DNA of 64,000 nucleotides from Brevundimonas sp. UBA7506. GTDB lineage: Bacteria; Pseudomonadota; Alphaproteobacteria; Caulobacterales; Caulobacteraceae. Each line of letters starts with the position of its first letter. The stretch's first letter is position 1. Shown here in pieces: positions 17,474 to 26,167 of this stretch. Location: contig NZ_DLNQ01000008.1 of the NCBI RefSeq assembly GCF_002479495.1, positions 155,310-219,309 of the forward strand, written 5' to 3'. Position numbers and translations under genes: made by a program. The notes below the pieces were generated by a model that worked only from the letters and a program-made list of their open reading frames with translations, was not told the origin of the DNA and did not search any database.

Positions 17474-18847
17474 GTGACCGCCGACCTGTCCCGCTGGCTG
17501 TGGGCCGGCGTCGCTTTGATCCTGTGGCTGGGCCTGGTCGGCCTGACCGTCTGGCGCGTGCGGGCCGCCGCCGCGAAGGCCGTCGAACAGGCGCGGGCCT
17601 TGGCCGAAGCGGCGGGCGACGACGCCGTGCTGATCGCCTTCGCCAGCCAGACCGGCTTTGGCGAGGAGCTGGCCTGGATGACGGCGCGGGCGCTGGGCGA
17701 CGGCGGCGTGGGCGCAAGGCCCCTGTCGTTCGCCGATCTGGATCTGGAGACGCTGAAGGGCGCGCGGCGCCTGCTGGTGATCGCCTCGACCACCGGCGAG
17801 GGCGACGCCCCCGACAGCGCCGCCCGCTTCGTGCGGCAGGTGATGACGGCCGAGGCTGACCTGTCGCATCTGTCCTATGGCCTGCTGGCCCTCGGCGACC
17901 GCTCCTATGACGCCTATTGCAGCTTCGGCCACGCGGTCGGCGACTGGCTGGACGGCAGCGGCGCCCAGACCCTGTTCGACCGGGTCGAGGTCGACAACGG
18001 CGACGCGGGCGCCATCCGCCACTGGCAGCATCAGCTGAACCAGATCACCGGCTCGACCGCCGCGCCGGACTGGACCCCGCCCGCCTATGACCGCTGGCGT
18101 CTGGTCGAGCGGTCCCTGCTCAACGCGGACAGCCCCGGCGGCGAGGCTTATCATCTGGCCTTCGAGCCCATCGACCACGCGCCCGACTGGGCGGCGGGCG
18201 ACATCGCCGAGGTGGGCCTGCCCGCGCGCGACGGCGAACAGCCGGCCAGCCGCGAATATTCGGTCGCCTCCCTGCCCTCGGACGGACGGGTCGAGTTCTG
18301 CATCCGCCTGATGACGCGCCCGGACGGGACGCCGGGTCTGGCTTCGGGCTGGTTGACGCAGGACGCCCGGGTCGGCGACGAGATCGCCATGCGGGTGCGC
18401 GCCAACCGCGGCTTCCACGCCCCGCCGCCGGAAGCCCCCATCATCCTGATCGGCAACGGCACCGGGATCGCGGGGCTGCGCGGGCATCTGAAGGCGCGGG
18501 CGCGGCACGAGGCGACCGGCGGCGCCTGGCTGTTGTTCGGCGAGCGGACGCGGGCGCACGACGCGCTTTATGACGCCGACCTGCAGGCCTGGCTGGCGTC
18601 GGGGGTTCTGACCCGGCTGGACCGCGCCTTCTCGCGCGACGGGGGCGAGAACCGCTACGTCCAGTCGCTGGTGGCGGAACACGCCCGGCCGATGGCCGAC
18701 TGGGTCGATCGCGGGGCCTATGTCTATGTTTGCGGCAGCCTGGAAGGCATGTCCAAGGGCGTCCACGCGGCGCTGGAGGCGGCGCTGGGCGAGGAGCGGC
18801 TGATGCGGCTGACGGACAACGGGCGGTATCGGCGCGACGTTTACTGA
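17474..18847 (+). CDS. Membrane-anchored flavodoxin/ferredoxin-reductase flavoprotein (sulfite reductase alpha-like)
   Basis: A 457-residue flavoprotein starting at GTG 17474, two bases after the ApbE stop. One N-terminal membrane segment (residues 8-27) is followed by a flavodoxin domain (IAFASQTGFGEELA, VIASTTGEGDAPDSA, LALGDRSYDAYCSFG) and an FAD/NAD(P)H reductase part (REYSVASLPS, LIGNGTGIAGLRGHL, VYVCGSLEGMSKG). It looks like cytochrome P450 reductase or CysJ shortened and tied to the membrane. It would bring NADPH electrons to the membrane partner PepSY. A true sulfite reductase role is unlikely because no haemoprotein subunit is nearby. Confidence 0.87.
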   Translation: MTADLSRWLWAGVALILWLGLVGLTVWRVRAAAAKAVEQARALAEAAGDDAVLIAFASQTGFGEELAWMTARALGDGGVGARPLSFADLDLETLKGARRLLVIASTTGEGDAPDSAARFVRQVMTAEADLSHLSYGLLALGDRSYDAYCSFGHAVGDWLDGSGAQTLFDRVEVDNGDAGAIRHWQHQLNQITGSTAAPDWTPPAYDRWRLVERSLLNADSPGGEAYHLAFEPIDHAPDWAAGDIAEVGLPARDGEQPASREYSVASLPSDGRVEFCIRLMTRPDGTPGLASGWLTQDARVGDEIAMRVRANRGFHAPPPEAPIILIGNGTGIAGLRGHLKARARHEATGGAWLLFGERTRAHDALYDADLQAWLASGVLTRLDRAFSRDGGENRYVQSLVAEHARPMADWVDRGAYVYVCGSLEGMSKGVHAALEAALGEERLMRLTDNGRYRRDVY

Positions 18848-18861
18848 ATAGAGCGCAACGG

Positions 18862-19010
18862 CTCTCCCTCCCCTTCATGGGGAGGGTGGCTGAGCCCGAA
18901 GGGCGAAGACGGGTGGGGGCGCTCGGCAATTCAAGCGCCGCATTTCATGTCGCCGCACCCTCCCCACCCGGTCGCTTCGCGACCACCCTCCCCATGAAGG
19001 GGAGGGAGAG
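18862..19010. repeat. Paired intergenic palindrome, 'CTCTCCCTCCCC' type, copy 1
   Basis: CTCTCCCTCCCCTTCATGGG (continuing GAGGGTGG) on the left is mirrored by CCACCCTCCCCATGAAGGGG (continuing AGGGAGAG) on the right, with inner GGGTGGGG/CCCCACCC arms around a short spacer. It separates two convergent genes. A second copy lies at 44376-44530. Confidence 0.88.
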
Positions 19011-19018
19011 GCGCAGCG

Positions 19019-19696
19019 TCAGACCTCCGACCAGCGGCGCAGCAGGTTGTGATAGAGGCCGGTCAGTTCGATCACCGCCTGATCCTTCGGCCCCTTGTCC
19101 AGATTCACCCGCTGGGTCGCCACGTCCAACCGGAACAGGCTTTCCCGGTCGGCGTCGTCGCGGACCAGGCTTTGCAGCCACATGAAGCTGGAGACGCGGG
19201 CGCCGCGCGTGACGGGCGTGACGCGGTGCAGGCTCTTGGACGGATAGAGGACCAGGTCGCCGGCGGGCAGCTTGACTGACTGGGCGCCGTACAACTCCTC
19301 GATGATCAGTTCGCCGCCGTCATAGTCCTCGGGCTCGGACAGGAAGAGGGTGGCCGAGAGGTCGCTGCGGATACGCAGATCGCCTCTCTGGCGAATGGCG
19401 TTGTCGACGTGGACGCCGAACTCGCCGCCGCCCTCATAGCGGTTGAACAAAGGCGGAAAGATCGTGTGCGGCAGGGCCGCCGAAACGAACATCGGGTTGG
19501 CGTTCAGGGCCTGAACGATCAGGGCCGAGACTTCGCGCGCCGCCGCGCTGTCCTCGGGCAACTGAAGGTTCTTCTTGGCGGTGGCCGACTGATGGCCCGA
19601 GGTCATGTTGCCGTCGGCCCAGGGGCCGGCGTCCAGGGTCCGGCGCAGGGCGGCGACCTCGGCCTTGGTGAAGACGTCGGGGATATGCAGCAGCAT
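19019..19696 (-). CDS. piuC: Fe(II)/2-oxoglutarate dioxygenase of the PiuC/YbiX (PKHD hydroxylase) family
   Basis: A 225-residue oxygenase. The iron ligands are in FGVHVDNA (His-x-Asp) and [14 protein letters not shown] (distal His, with the Arg that holds 2-oxoglutarate). The N terminus [18 protein letters not shown] and the length fit PiuC, which is encoded beside Fiu/PiuA-type catecholate receptors. Its substrate is not known; it may act on a siderophore. The TonB receptor gene ends 84 bases upstream on the same strand, so they are probably co-transcribed from the boxes near 22.1 kb. Confidence 0.93.
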   Translation of the reverse strand: MLLHIPDVFTKAEVAALRRTLDAGPWADGNMTSGHQSATAKKNLQLPEDSAAAREVSALIVQALNANPMFVSAALPHTIFPPLFNRYEGGGEFGVHVDNAIRQRGDLRIRSDLSATLFLSEPEDYDGGELIIEELYGAQSVKLPAGDLVLYPSKSLHRVTPVTRGARVSSFMWLQSLVRDDADRESLFRLDVATQRVNLDKGPKDQAVIELTGLYHNLLRRWSEV

Positions 19697-19779
19697 GGCT
19701 CTCTCACCGTCTGGAAACGCATCAGCCCCGCCGCTCAGATGAACGACGGGGCCGACATGATGGCGCGAAACGCGAGCGC

Positions 19780-22077
19780 TTAGTAGCGGACGTTCAGCGT
19801 CAGGATGGCGGAACGGGCCGGGGCCACGTCGGCGTGGTGAACGCCGTTGGTGCGGATGATGTATTCCTCATCGCCCGCGTTCTGAACGTTCAGTTGCAGC
19901 GAAGCGCGGTCGGTGACGTCGTAGGAGGCGAAGAGGTCCACGCGAGTGTAGGCCGGGGCGTAGATGCGGTTGCCGCCGCCGCCGGCGCCGCCCTGATTGC
20001 CGCCGAACGACTTGCCGACATAATAGACGCCGCCGCCCAGGCTCAGCTTGGGCATGACGCGATAGGTCGTGAACAGGCTGGCGGTGTGTTCCGGCGTATT
20101 GGCCAGGGAATCGCCGACGTTGACGTTGTTGTAGGCGCCCTCGGTCAGCTCAGAATCCATCCAGGTGTAGCCGCCGAAGACCTGCCACTTATCGGTGACA
20201 TTGCCCGAGACGCCGAGTTCCAGACCCTGAACCTCGGCCTCGCCGGCCTGCTCATAGACGCCTGCGGACACCTGGATCTGAGCGTTCTTGCGCACGGTCT
20301 TGAACAGGGCGCCGCTGAGCGCCAGGCGGTCGCCGAACAGGTTGGCCTTGGCGCCGATCTCGAAGCTGTCGGTCTCTTCCGGATCCAGCAGGGTCGTGGC
20401 CAGGTTGCCCGTGCCCGTGCCCGTGCCGCCGTTCTGATCGCCGGCCGAAATGGTCGGGGGCGTCGAGGAGGTGGCGTAGGAGGCGTAGATGCTGGTGTTG
20501 GCGGTCGGCTTGTAGACCGCGCCGATCTGATAGTTGACGAAGTCCCAGTCCGAGCGGACCGAGGTGTAGACCGGCGCCGTCACCGTGCCCGAGGCGTTGG
20601 TGGCGTCGACCGAGTAGTCGTCCCAGCGCAGGCCCAGATTGACGATGAACTTCTCGCCGAAGCTGATCGAGTCAAAGGCGTAGATCCCGGTCGACTGGGT
20701 ATCGGTCGAGCTGACCAGACCGCGCGTTTTCGTACCCGTCCAGGGGTCGCTGGGGTTCGGATTATAGACCTGGGTGCAGTCCAGACCGGTCAGGGGCGCC
20801 GGGCAGGCCGTGCCGGTGAGCGTCGTGACGGTGTAGGAGGCGTTGTCGTTCTTCTCGGACGACAGTTCGAGGCCCAGGTTGAAGCTGTGCTTCAGACCGC
20901 CCGTCTGGAACGTGCCCGTCAGGTCCGTGACGTTGGCCAGGGTGTCGGCAGGGTTCCAGCGCGACTTCAGACCACGCTTCATCCACCAGACGCCGTTGAT
21001 CTGCTGCGCCGTACCGCCGTCGCCCGGGTTGGTGACGACATAGTCATTCAGGGTCTCGGCGTAGCGGGTGACGTTGCGGATTTTCAGGTTCTCGGTCAGC
21101 TGGCGCTCCAGCGTGACCGTGAACGAGTCGACCGTATTGGTCAGATAGTCGCGCGCCTTCAGGCCGTAGAAGCTGTCATAGGGGACATCCAGAACGCCCG
21201 AAGCGTCCGGACGCGGGCCCGTGGCGCCCGCCAGCTTGGTGTAGAGCGGGATGCCGTAGTCAGGCATCTGATCGCTGTCGAGGTGATAGTAGCTGGCCGT
21301 CAGGGTCGTGTCCGTGCCGAGGCCGACGGCGAACGAGGCGCCGACGCCCCACTTGTCGAAGTCGACCGCATCGCGACCGGCGATGTCGCCCTGACCGACC
21401 ATCAGGTTCAGTCGCAGGGCCGCCGTTTGCGAAAGCTGGCGGTTGAAGTCCACCGTACCGCGCACATAGGAATCCGTGCCGGCGCCGATCGAGGCGTTGG
21501 TGAAGTCGCTGAGGCGCGGGGTCTTGGAGCCCAGGTTGATGCTGCCGCCGCCCGAGCCGCGGCCCGAATAGACCGAGTCCGGCCCCTTGATGACCTCGAC
21601 CTGCTCCAGGTTGAAGACTTCGCGCTGCTGGCCGCCGGTGTCGCGGATGCCGTCGACGAAGATGTTGTTGCCTGAGGCCTGGCCGCGGATGAAGGGACGG
21701 TCGGCCAGGGGCTGGCCGCCTTCGCCGGCGCCGAAGGTGATGCCCGGCGAGGTGCGCAAAATATCTTGCAGCGAGGTGGCGGCGGTCTGCTCGATGATCT
21801 GCTGCGGGATCACGGTGACCGAGCGCGGCGTGTCGACCAGGGGGGCGACGAACTGCGGGTCCTTGGGCTCGCGCTTCACGCGCTGGCCGTGCACGTCGAC
21901 GGCGCTCAGGGTCGTGGCGTCTTGCGTGATGTCCGCCGCTTCATTCGGGGCGGCGATCGAGGCTTCGTCGCCCGCCAGAACGGGCGAGGCGCACAGCATG
22001 CCGGCGGCGCTGGAAGCGAACAGAAGCGCCTTGAGGGCAGAGGAACGAGCGTCGGACATGGGGGAGGAACCAGTCAT
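19780..22077 (-). CDS. TonB-dependent siderophore receptor (Fiu/PiuA-like)
   Basis: A 765-residue outer-membrane receptor, probably for catecholate-type ferric siderophores. A signal peptide (about residues 7-36, ending PVLAGDEA) is followed by [20 protein letters not shown] and the plug with [20 protein letters not shown] and [19 protein letters not shown], then a barrel closing at AILTLNVRY. The start may instead be the ATG at 22059 (MSDARSS), which gives a more standard signal peptide. PiuC follows on the same strand. Two TGCGA-N5-TCGCA boxes lie just upstream, suggesting iron repression. Confidence 0.94.
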   Translation of the reverse strand: MTGSSPMSDARSSALKALLFASSAAGMLCASPVLAGDEASIAAPNEAADITQDATTLSAVDVHGQRVKREPKDPQFVAPLVDTPRSVTVIPQQIIEQTAATSLQDILRTSPGITFGAGEGGQPLADRPFIRGQASGNNIFVDGIRDTGGQQREVFNLEQVEVIKGPDSVYSGRGSGGGSINLGSKTPRLSDFTNASIGAGTDSYVRGTVDFNRQLSQTAALRLNLMVGQGDIAGRDAVDFDKWGVGASFAVGLGTDTTLTASYYHLDSDQMPDYGIPLYTKLAGATGPRPDASGVLDVPYDSFYGLKARDYLTNTVDSFTVTLERQLTENLKIRNVTRYAETLNDYVVTNPGDGGTAQQINGVWWMKRGLKSRWNPADTLANVTDLTGTFQTGGLKHSFNLGLELSSEKNDNASYTVTTLTGTACPAPLTGLDCTQVYNPNPSDPWTGTKTRGLVSSTDTQSTGIYAFDSISFGEKFIVNLGLRWDDYSVDATNASGTVTAPVYTSVRSDWDFVNYQIGAVYKPTANTSIYASYATSSTPPTISAGDQNGGTGTGTGNLATTLLDPEETDSFEIGAKANLFGDRLALSGALFKTVRKNAQIQVSAGVYEQAGEAEVQGLELGVSGNVTDKWQVFGGYTWMDSELTEGAYNNVNVGDSLANTPEHTASLFTTYRVMPKLSLGGGVYYVGKSFGGNQGGAGGGGNRIYAPAYTRVDLFASYDVTDRASLQLNVQNAGDEEYIIRTNGVHHADVAPARSAILTLNVRY

Positions 22078-22083
22078 TGATAA

Positions 22084-22098
22084 TGCGATCCGGTCGCA
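22084..22098. promoter_or_regulatory. Fur-like operator candidate, proximal to the siderophore receptor
   Basis: TGCGATCCGGTCGCA, perfect 5-bp inverted arms with a 5-base centre, ends 7 bases from the upstream ATG of the receptor. It is identical in layout to 22133-22147 and close to 14361-14375. Confidence 0.55.
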
Positions 22099-22132
22099 AT
22101 ATCAGATTCCAACCCTGCGACAATCTGACTCC

Positions 22133-22147
22133 TGCGACTAAATCGCA
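22133..22147. promoter_or_regulatory. Fur-like operator candidate, distal to the siderophore receptor
   Basis: TGCGACTAAATCGCA, again TGCGA-N5-TCGCA, lies about 56 bases before the receptor start, where a promoter would be expected. The A/T-rich centre is more like classic Fur sites than the proximal copy. Confidence 0.55.
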
Positions 22148-22187
22148 ATTGCGGCAGGGATGTCACACCGTCGTCATGACGGCGCCC

Positions 22188-23399
22188 TCAGTCCGGTTTG
22201 GCCACCGCCTTGATCGAGATGGCGGGGTCGGCCAGCAGGGCCGCATCCACCGGCGTCGCCTTGCCGATCAGCAGGCGCCCGCCCATGAAGTCGGCGGGCG
22301 CATTGACCGCCTCGACGCAGACGATACGGTCGCCGTTCAGGTGGAAGACGGCGAAGCTGCCCGTCGCCGGATCGCCGCGCACCACCTGACGGTCGGCGTC
22401 GAAGGGCAGGCCCGCGATCTGAAGCTTGACGTCATACTGGTCGGACCAGAACCACGGCGTCTCGGGCGCCGGGGCCGCGCGGCCGACAATGGCGGCGGCG
22501 GCCTGCTTGGCCTGCTCCAGGGCGTTGGGCACGCTCTCCAGACGGTGCATCCGTCCGCCGTGGACCGGGATGGGGCGGTGGGTGACGTCGCCGATGGCGT
22601 AGATGGCGGGGTCGCTGGTGCGGGCGTTCTCGTCCACCACCACGCCGTTCTCGCAGGCCAGACCGGCGGTGCGCGCCAGGGCCTCGCGCGCCAGGGCGCC
22701 GACGCCGACCAGGACGGCGTCGGCCGTGATCAGCGTGCCGTCGGCCAGCCGGACGCCGTCGTCCTCAAAGCCCGAGACCTCGGCCTCGGTCATGATCTCG
22801 ACGCCGTGCTGGCGATGCAGGTCAGTGAAGAAGGCCGAGAGGGTTTCCGACGCCACGCGAGCCAGCACCCGGTCCATGCGCTCGATCACCACCGCCTCGG
22901 CGCCGAGGGCGCGAGCCGAGGCCGCCGCCTCAAGGCCCACATAGCCGCCGCCGACCACGGCCAGCCGCTGGCCGGGAGCCAGCGCGGCCTTCAGCCGTTC
23001 GGCGTCCTCAAGGGTGCGCAGCTCCAGCAGGTCGGGCCGGTCGGCGCCGGGAATGGCCAGCTTGCGGGCCATCGAACCGGTGGCCAGGATCAGAATGTCA
23101 TAGGGTTCGACCACGCCGTCGGCGAAGGTCACGGTCTTGGCCGCCGCGTCGACAGCCGTCGCCGTGACCCCGGTGCGCAGGTCGATGTTTTGTTCGGCGT
23201 AGAAGCTCTCGGGGCGCAGCAGCAGGTCCTCCAGACCCGCCTCCCCCTTCAGCCAGGCCTTGGACAGAGGCGGCCGCTGATAGGGCGCCGCCGCCTCCTC
23301 GCCCGCCAGGACGATCTCGCCGTGAAAGCCATATTGTCTCAGCAGCGCCGCCGCCGAGCCCCCCGCGTGTCCCGCGCCGATAATCAGAACCTTGGTCAT
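22188..23399 (-). CDS. FAD-dependent ferredoxin/putidaredoxin-type reductase
   Basis: A 403-residue pyridine nucleotide-disulfide oxidoreductase. The FAD loop is VLIIGAGHAGGSAAALLRQYG, then YQRPPLSKAWLKGE, the NAD(P)H loop VVGGGYVGLEAAASARALGA, and YAIGDVTHRP near the flavin end. The closest relatives pass NADH electrons to 2Fe-2S ferredoxins of oxygenase or P450 systems. No ferredoxin gene is adjacent, so the partner is unknown. It lies on the same strand as the receptor, ending 110 bases before it, and is divergent from the his cluster. Confidence 0.9.
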   Translation of the reverse strand: MTKVLIIGAGHAGGSAAALLRQYGFHGEIVLAGEEAAAPYQRPPLSKAWLKGEAGLEDLLLRPESFYAEQNIDLRTGVTATAVDAAAKTVTFADGVVEPYDILILATGSMARKLAIPGADRPDLLELRTLEDAERLKAALAPGQRLAVVGGGYVGLEAAASARALGAEAVVIERMDRVLARVASETLSAFFTDLHRQHGVEIMTEAEVSGFEDDGVRLADGTLITADAVLVGVGALAREALARTAGLACENGVVVDENARTSDPAIYAIGDVTHRPIPVHGGRMHRLESVPNALEQAKQAAAAIVGRAAPAPETPWFWSDQYDVKLQIAGLPFDADRQVVRGDPATGSFAVFHLNGDRIVCVEAVNAPADFMGGRLLIGKATPVDAALLADPAISIKAVAKPD

Positions 23400-23472
23400 G
23401 AGACCGCAGATAGGACGGAACGAGCCTAGCGGCTACTCCCGCCGCCCGCTCGCGACGGTGAAAAGATGCGGG

Positions 23473-23505
23473 TTGACCGTTCCATTGTTACAGCATAATG
23501 GAACG
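23473..23505 (+). promoter_or_regulatory. Promoter overlapped by a perfect 9-bp inverted repeat, upstream of the TrpR-family gene
   Basis: CGTTCCATT (23478-23486) is mirrored exactly by AATGGAACG (23497-23505) around 10 bases. A promoter-like TTGACC (23473-23478) and TAATGG (23496-23501), 17 bases apart, overlap both arms. Transcription would start within a few bases of the ATG at 23510, giving a nearly leaderless message. The layout is that of a repressor site, most simply for the TrpR-family protein encoded next. Confidence 0.65.
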
Positions 23506-23509
23506 CGCC

Positions 23510-23794
23510 ATGAGCGCCGACGCCGCCAAGACCGCCCTGCTGGACGCCCTGCTTTCGCTGCAGACGCGGGCGGAGGCCGACGCCTTTCTGTCCGACCTCT
23601 GCACCCCCGCCGAGCTGCGCGCCTTTGGCGAACGGTGGCAGGTGGCCCGGCTGCTGGACGGCGGGGACAAGACCTATCGCGAGATCGCGGTGGAGGCCTC
23701 GGCCAGCCCGACCACCGTGGTGCGCGTCGCGCGCTCCCTGAAGGACATGCCGCACCAGGGCTATCGCCTGGTGCTGGACAGACTGAAAGCCTGA
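23510..23794 (+). CDS. TrpR-related YerC/YecD family DNA-binding protein, candidate his regulator
   Basis: A 94-residue helix-turn-helix protein of the Trp repressor superfamily: LCTPAELRAFGERWQVARLL, then YREIAVEASASPTTVVRVAR as the recognition motif. An ATG at 23498 falls inside the inverted repeat, so the ATG at 23510 is taken as start. It lies 9 bases before hisG and heads the histidine cluster. YerC relatives in Firmicutes are predicted to control histidine genes, so a histidine-responsive repressor role is likely (inference). Confidence 0.87.
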   Translation: MSADAAKTALLDALLSLQTRAEADAFLSDLCTPAELRAFGERWQVARLLDGGDKTYREIAVEASASPTTVVRVARSLKDMPHQGYRLVLDRLKA

Positions 23795-23803
23795 GTTGAG
23801 ATC

Positions 23804-24685
23804 ATGAGCACCGTGCAGGGGCGGCTTCGCATCGCCGTCCAGAAATCCGGCCGCCTGGCCGAACGCAGCCTCGACCTGGTCCGCGACGCGGGTCTGCGCG
23901 TCGTCAAGGGCAACAACGACCTGCTGTACCGGATTGAGAACTATCCGATCGACCTGCTGCGGGTGCGCGACGACGACATCCCGACCTTCGTGGCGGACGG
24001 GGTCTGCGACCTCGGCATCGTCGGCGAGAACGTGCTGGAAGAGGTCAGGAACGGCGGACCGAACGCCGAGGTGGTCATGCCCCTGGGCTTTGGCCGCTGC
24101 ACGCTGAAGATCGCCGTGCCGCCGACGCTGGACTATGCCGGGCCGTCGTCGCTGGAGGGGCTGCGCATCGCCACCTCCTATCCCAAGATCCTGCGTCGTT
24201 TTCTGGATGAGAACGGCGTCGGCGCCGACATCGTCACCATGCGCGGCGCGGTCGAGGTGGCCCCGCGGCTGAAGCTGGCCTCGGCCATCTGTGATCTGGT
24301 CTCGACCGGGGCGACGCTGGAGGCCAACGGCCTGATGGCCAAGGAGACCGTGCTGGACAGTCAGGCGGTGCTGATCAAGTCGCCGACCCCGCCCGAGGCC
24401 GGGCTGCAGCACCTGCTGGACAGCATCATCGAGCGGATGGCGGGCGTGGTGTCCTCGCAAGGCGCCAAGTACGTCATGCTGAACGCGCCGCGCTCGGCCC
24501 TGGCGGAGATCACCGCCATCCTGCCCGGCGCCGGATCGCCGACCGTCATGCCCCTGTCGGGCCGCGACGACGCCGTGGCCGTCCACGCCGTCTGTCAGGA
24601 AGCCGTCTTCTGGGAGACGCTGGAGAAGCTCAAGGCGGCGGGGGCCTCGGCCATCCTGGTCCTGCCGATCGAGAAGATGATGTGA
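23804..24685 (+). CDS. hisG: ATP phosphoribosyltransferase, HisG
   Basis: The first enzyme of histidine synthesis, joining ATP and PRPP. It has 293 residues, as in the long, self-sufficient form that carries a C-terminal ACT-like regulatory domain for histidine feedback. Motifs: RIAVQKSGRLAERSLDL, DDIPTFVADGVCDLGIVGEN, ASAICDLVSTGATLEANGL. No hisZ is needed for this form. The stop overlaps the hisD start by one base (TGATG). Confidence 0.95.
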   Translation: MSTVQGRLRIAVQKSGRLAERSLDLVRDAGLRVVKGNNDLLYRIENYPIDLLRVRDDDIPTFVADGVCDLGIVGENVLEEVRNGGPNAEVVMPLGFGRCTLKIAVPPTLDYAGPSSLEGLRIATSYPKILRRFLDENGVGADIVTMRGAVEVAPRLKLASAICDLVSTGATLEANGLMAKETVLDSQAVLIKSPTPPEAGLQHLLDSIIERMAGVVSSQGAKYVMLNAPRSALAEITAILPGAGSPTVMPLSGRDDAVAVHAVCQEAVFWETLEKLKAAGASAILVLPIEKMM

Positions 24686-25992
24686 TGAAGCGTATCGACT
24701 GGAACAAGCTGGACGCCGTTGAGCGCCGGGTCGCGCTGGCCCGTCCGCAGCAGCGCACCGAGGGTTTCGTCACCAGCGTGGTGCGCGAGATCTTCGACGA
24801 CGTGCAGGCGCGCGGCGGACAGGCCGTGACCGACTGGGCGATCAAGCTGGACGGCGCCGCGCCGCGCCGGGTGGCGATTACCGAAAAGGCCGCCGCCGAG
24901 GCCCGCGCCGATCTGCCGCCCGCGGCCGCCCGCGCCCTGCGGGTCGCCGCCGACAACGTCCGCGTCTTCCACGCCGCGACCCGGCCCGAGGACACCGCCT
25001 TCATCGAGACCACGCCGGGCGTGAAGTCCAAGCTGGTCTGGCGGCCCATCGGCTCGGCGGGTCTCTATGTGCCCGGCGGCACGGCGCCGCTGTTTTCCTC
25101 CCTGCTGATGCTGGCCATTCCGGCGGGCGTGGCGGGGGTTGGGCGACGCGTCGCCGTCACGCCTCCCTCGAAAGATGGATCGGTCCACCCGGCCATGATC
25201 GTCGCCGCCGCAGAAGCCGGGCTGGACGAGCTATGGCTGCTGGGCGGGGCGCAGGCGATTGCGGCCCTGACGTTTGGCGTCGAGCTGGACGACGGCGTCA
25301 TCGACCCGGTCGACAAGCTGTTCGGCCCCGGCAACGCCTATGTGGCCGAGGCCAAGCGTTACGCCTCATCGCTGCCGGGCGGTCCGGCCCAGGACATGCC
25401 GGCGGGACCGTCGGAACTGCTGGTCATCGCCGACCGCGACGCCGACTTCGAAATCGTCGCCGCCGACCTGCTGAGCCAGGCCGAGCACGACGCCGACGCG
25501 CAAGTCATCCTGGTGTCCGACAGCGGCACGGCCCTGACCGAGATCGTCGCCGAGGTCGAGCGTCAGGTGGAGACCCTGCCCCGCGCCGCCGTGGCCCGCG
25601 CCTCGCTGGAGCAGGCCCGCGCCATCCGCGTGGCCGACATGGCTCAGGCTTGTGAAGTGGCCAACCTCTATGGCCCCGAGCACCTGTCGATTCAGGCCGA
25701 GGAGGCTGAACGGCTGGTCGACAAGATCACCGCCGCAGGGGCCGTCTTTGTGGGGCAATGGGCGGCCGAGACGCTCGGCGACTACGCCGCCGGACCCAGC
25801 CACGTCCTGCCGACCGACGGCGGGGCGCGGACCCTGGGCGGCATCACCACCGCCAGCTTCATGACCACCATGTCGGTGCAGACAGTGACGCAGATGGGCG
25901 CCGCCGCCCTGGCCCCTGTCGCCGCGCGTCTGGCGCGGATGGAGGGGCTGGAGGCCCACGCGCGGGCAGCAGACCTGAGGACGGAAGGATGA
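24685..25992 (+). CDS. hisD: Histidinol dehydrogenase, HisD
   Basis: Oxidises histidinol to histidine with NAD and zinc, the last step of the pathway. 435 residues. Signatures: GLYVPGGTAPLFSSLLMLAIPA, LWLLGGAQAIAALTFG, LFGPGNAYVAEAKR, PAGPSELLVIAD, LLSQAEHDADAQ, and the C-terminal AGPSHVLPTDGGAR. ATG at 24685 follows a GTG at 24682; the ATG gives the one-base overlap with hisG. A 170-base palindromic element separates it from the hisC'-hisB fusion. Confidence 0.96.
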   Translation: MKRIDWNKLDAVERRVALARPQQRTEGFVTSVVREIFDDVQARGGQAVTDWAIKLDGAAPRRVAITEKAAAEARADLPPAAARALRVAADNVRVFHAATRPEDTAFIETTPGVKSKLVWRPIGSAGLYVPGGTAPLFSSLLMLAIPAGVAGVGRRVAVTPPSKDGSVHPAMIVAAAEAGLDELWLLGGAQAIAALTFGVELDDGVIDPVDKLFGPGNAYVAEAKRYASSLPGGPAQDMPAGPSELLVIADRDADFEIVAADLLSQAEHDADAQVILVSDSGTALTEIVAEVERQVETLPRAAVARASLEQARAIRVADMAQACEVANLYGPEHLSIQAEEAERLVDKITAAGAVFVGQWAAETLGDYAAGPSHVLPTDGGARTLGGITTASFMTTMSVQTVTQMGAAALAPVAARLARMEGLEAHARAADLRTEG

Positions 25993-26005
25993 GCGCCTCT
26001 CGCTT

Positions 26006-26163
26006 GATCCTCCCCCGTCCTACGGGGGAGGGGGACCGCCGCAGGCGGTGGAGGGGGCGGCTCTGGTCGCGCCCGCTTGAAGCCCGACCCGCCGTCATGT
26101 CCGTTTCCGCCCCCTCCACCATGCTGCGCATGGCCCCCCTCCCCCGCTTTGCAGGGGAGGATC
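26006..26163. repeat. Paired intergenic palindrome, 'GATCCTCCCC' type, between hisD and the hisB fusion
   Basis: GATCCTCCCCC on the left is mirrored by GGGGAGGATC on the right; inside them GGTGGAGGGGGCGG is mirrored by CCGCCCCCTCCACC around a GC-rich spacer. It fills the whole gap inside the his cluster, and the fusion gene starts 5 bases after the right arm. A sister copy is at 27618-27756. Base pairing of the arms would fold the message here. Confidence 0.87.
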
Positions 26164-26167
26164 GCAA

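Noticed and set aside
17474..18847. Sulfite reductase CysJ
   Set aside because: Domain order fits, but there is a membrane anchor, no haemoprotein partner, and the setting is ApbE/PepSY.
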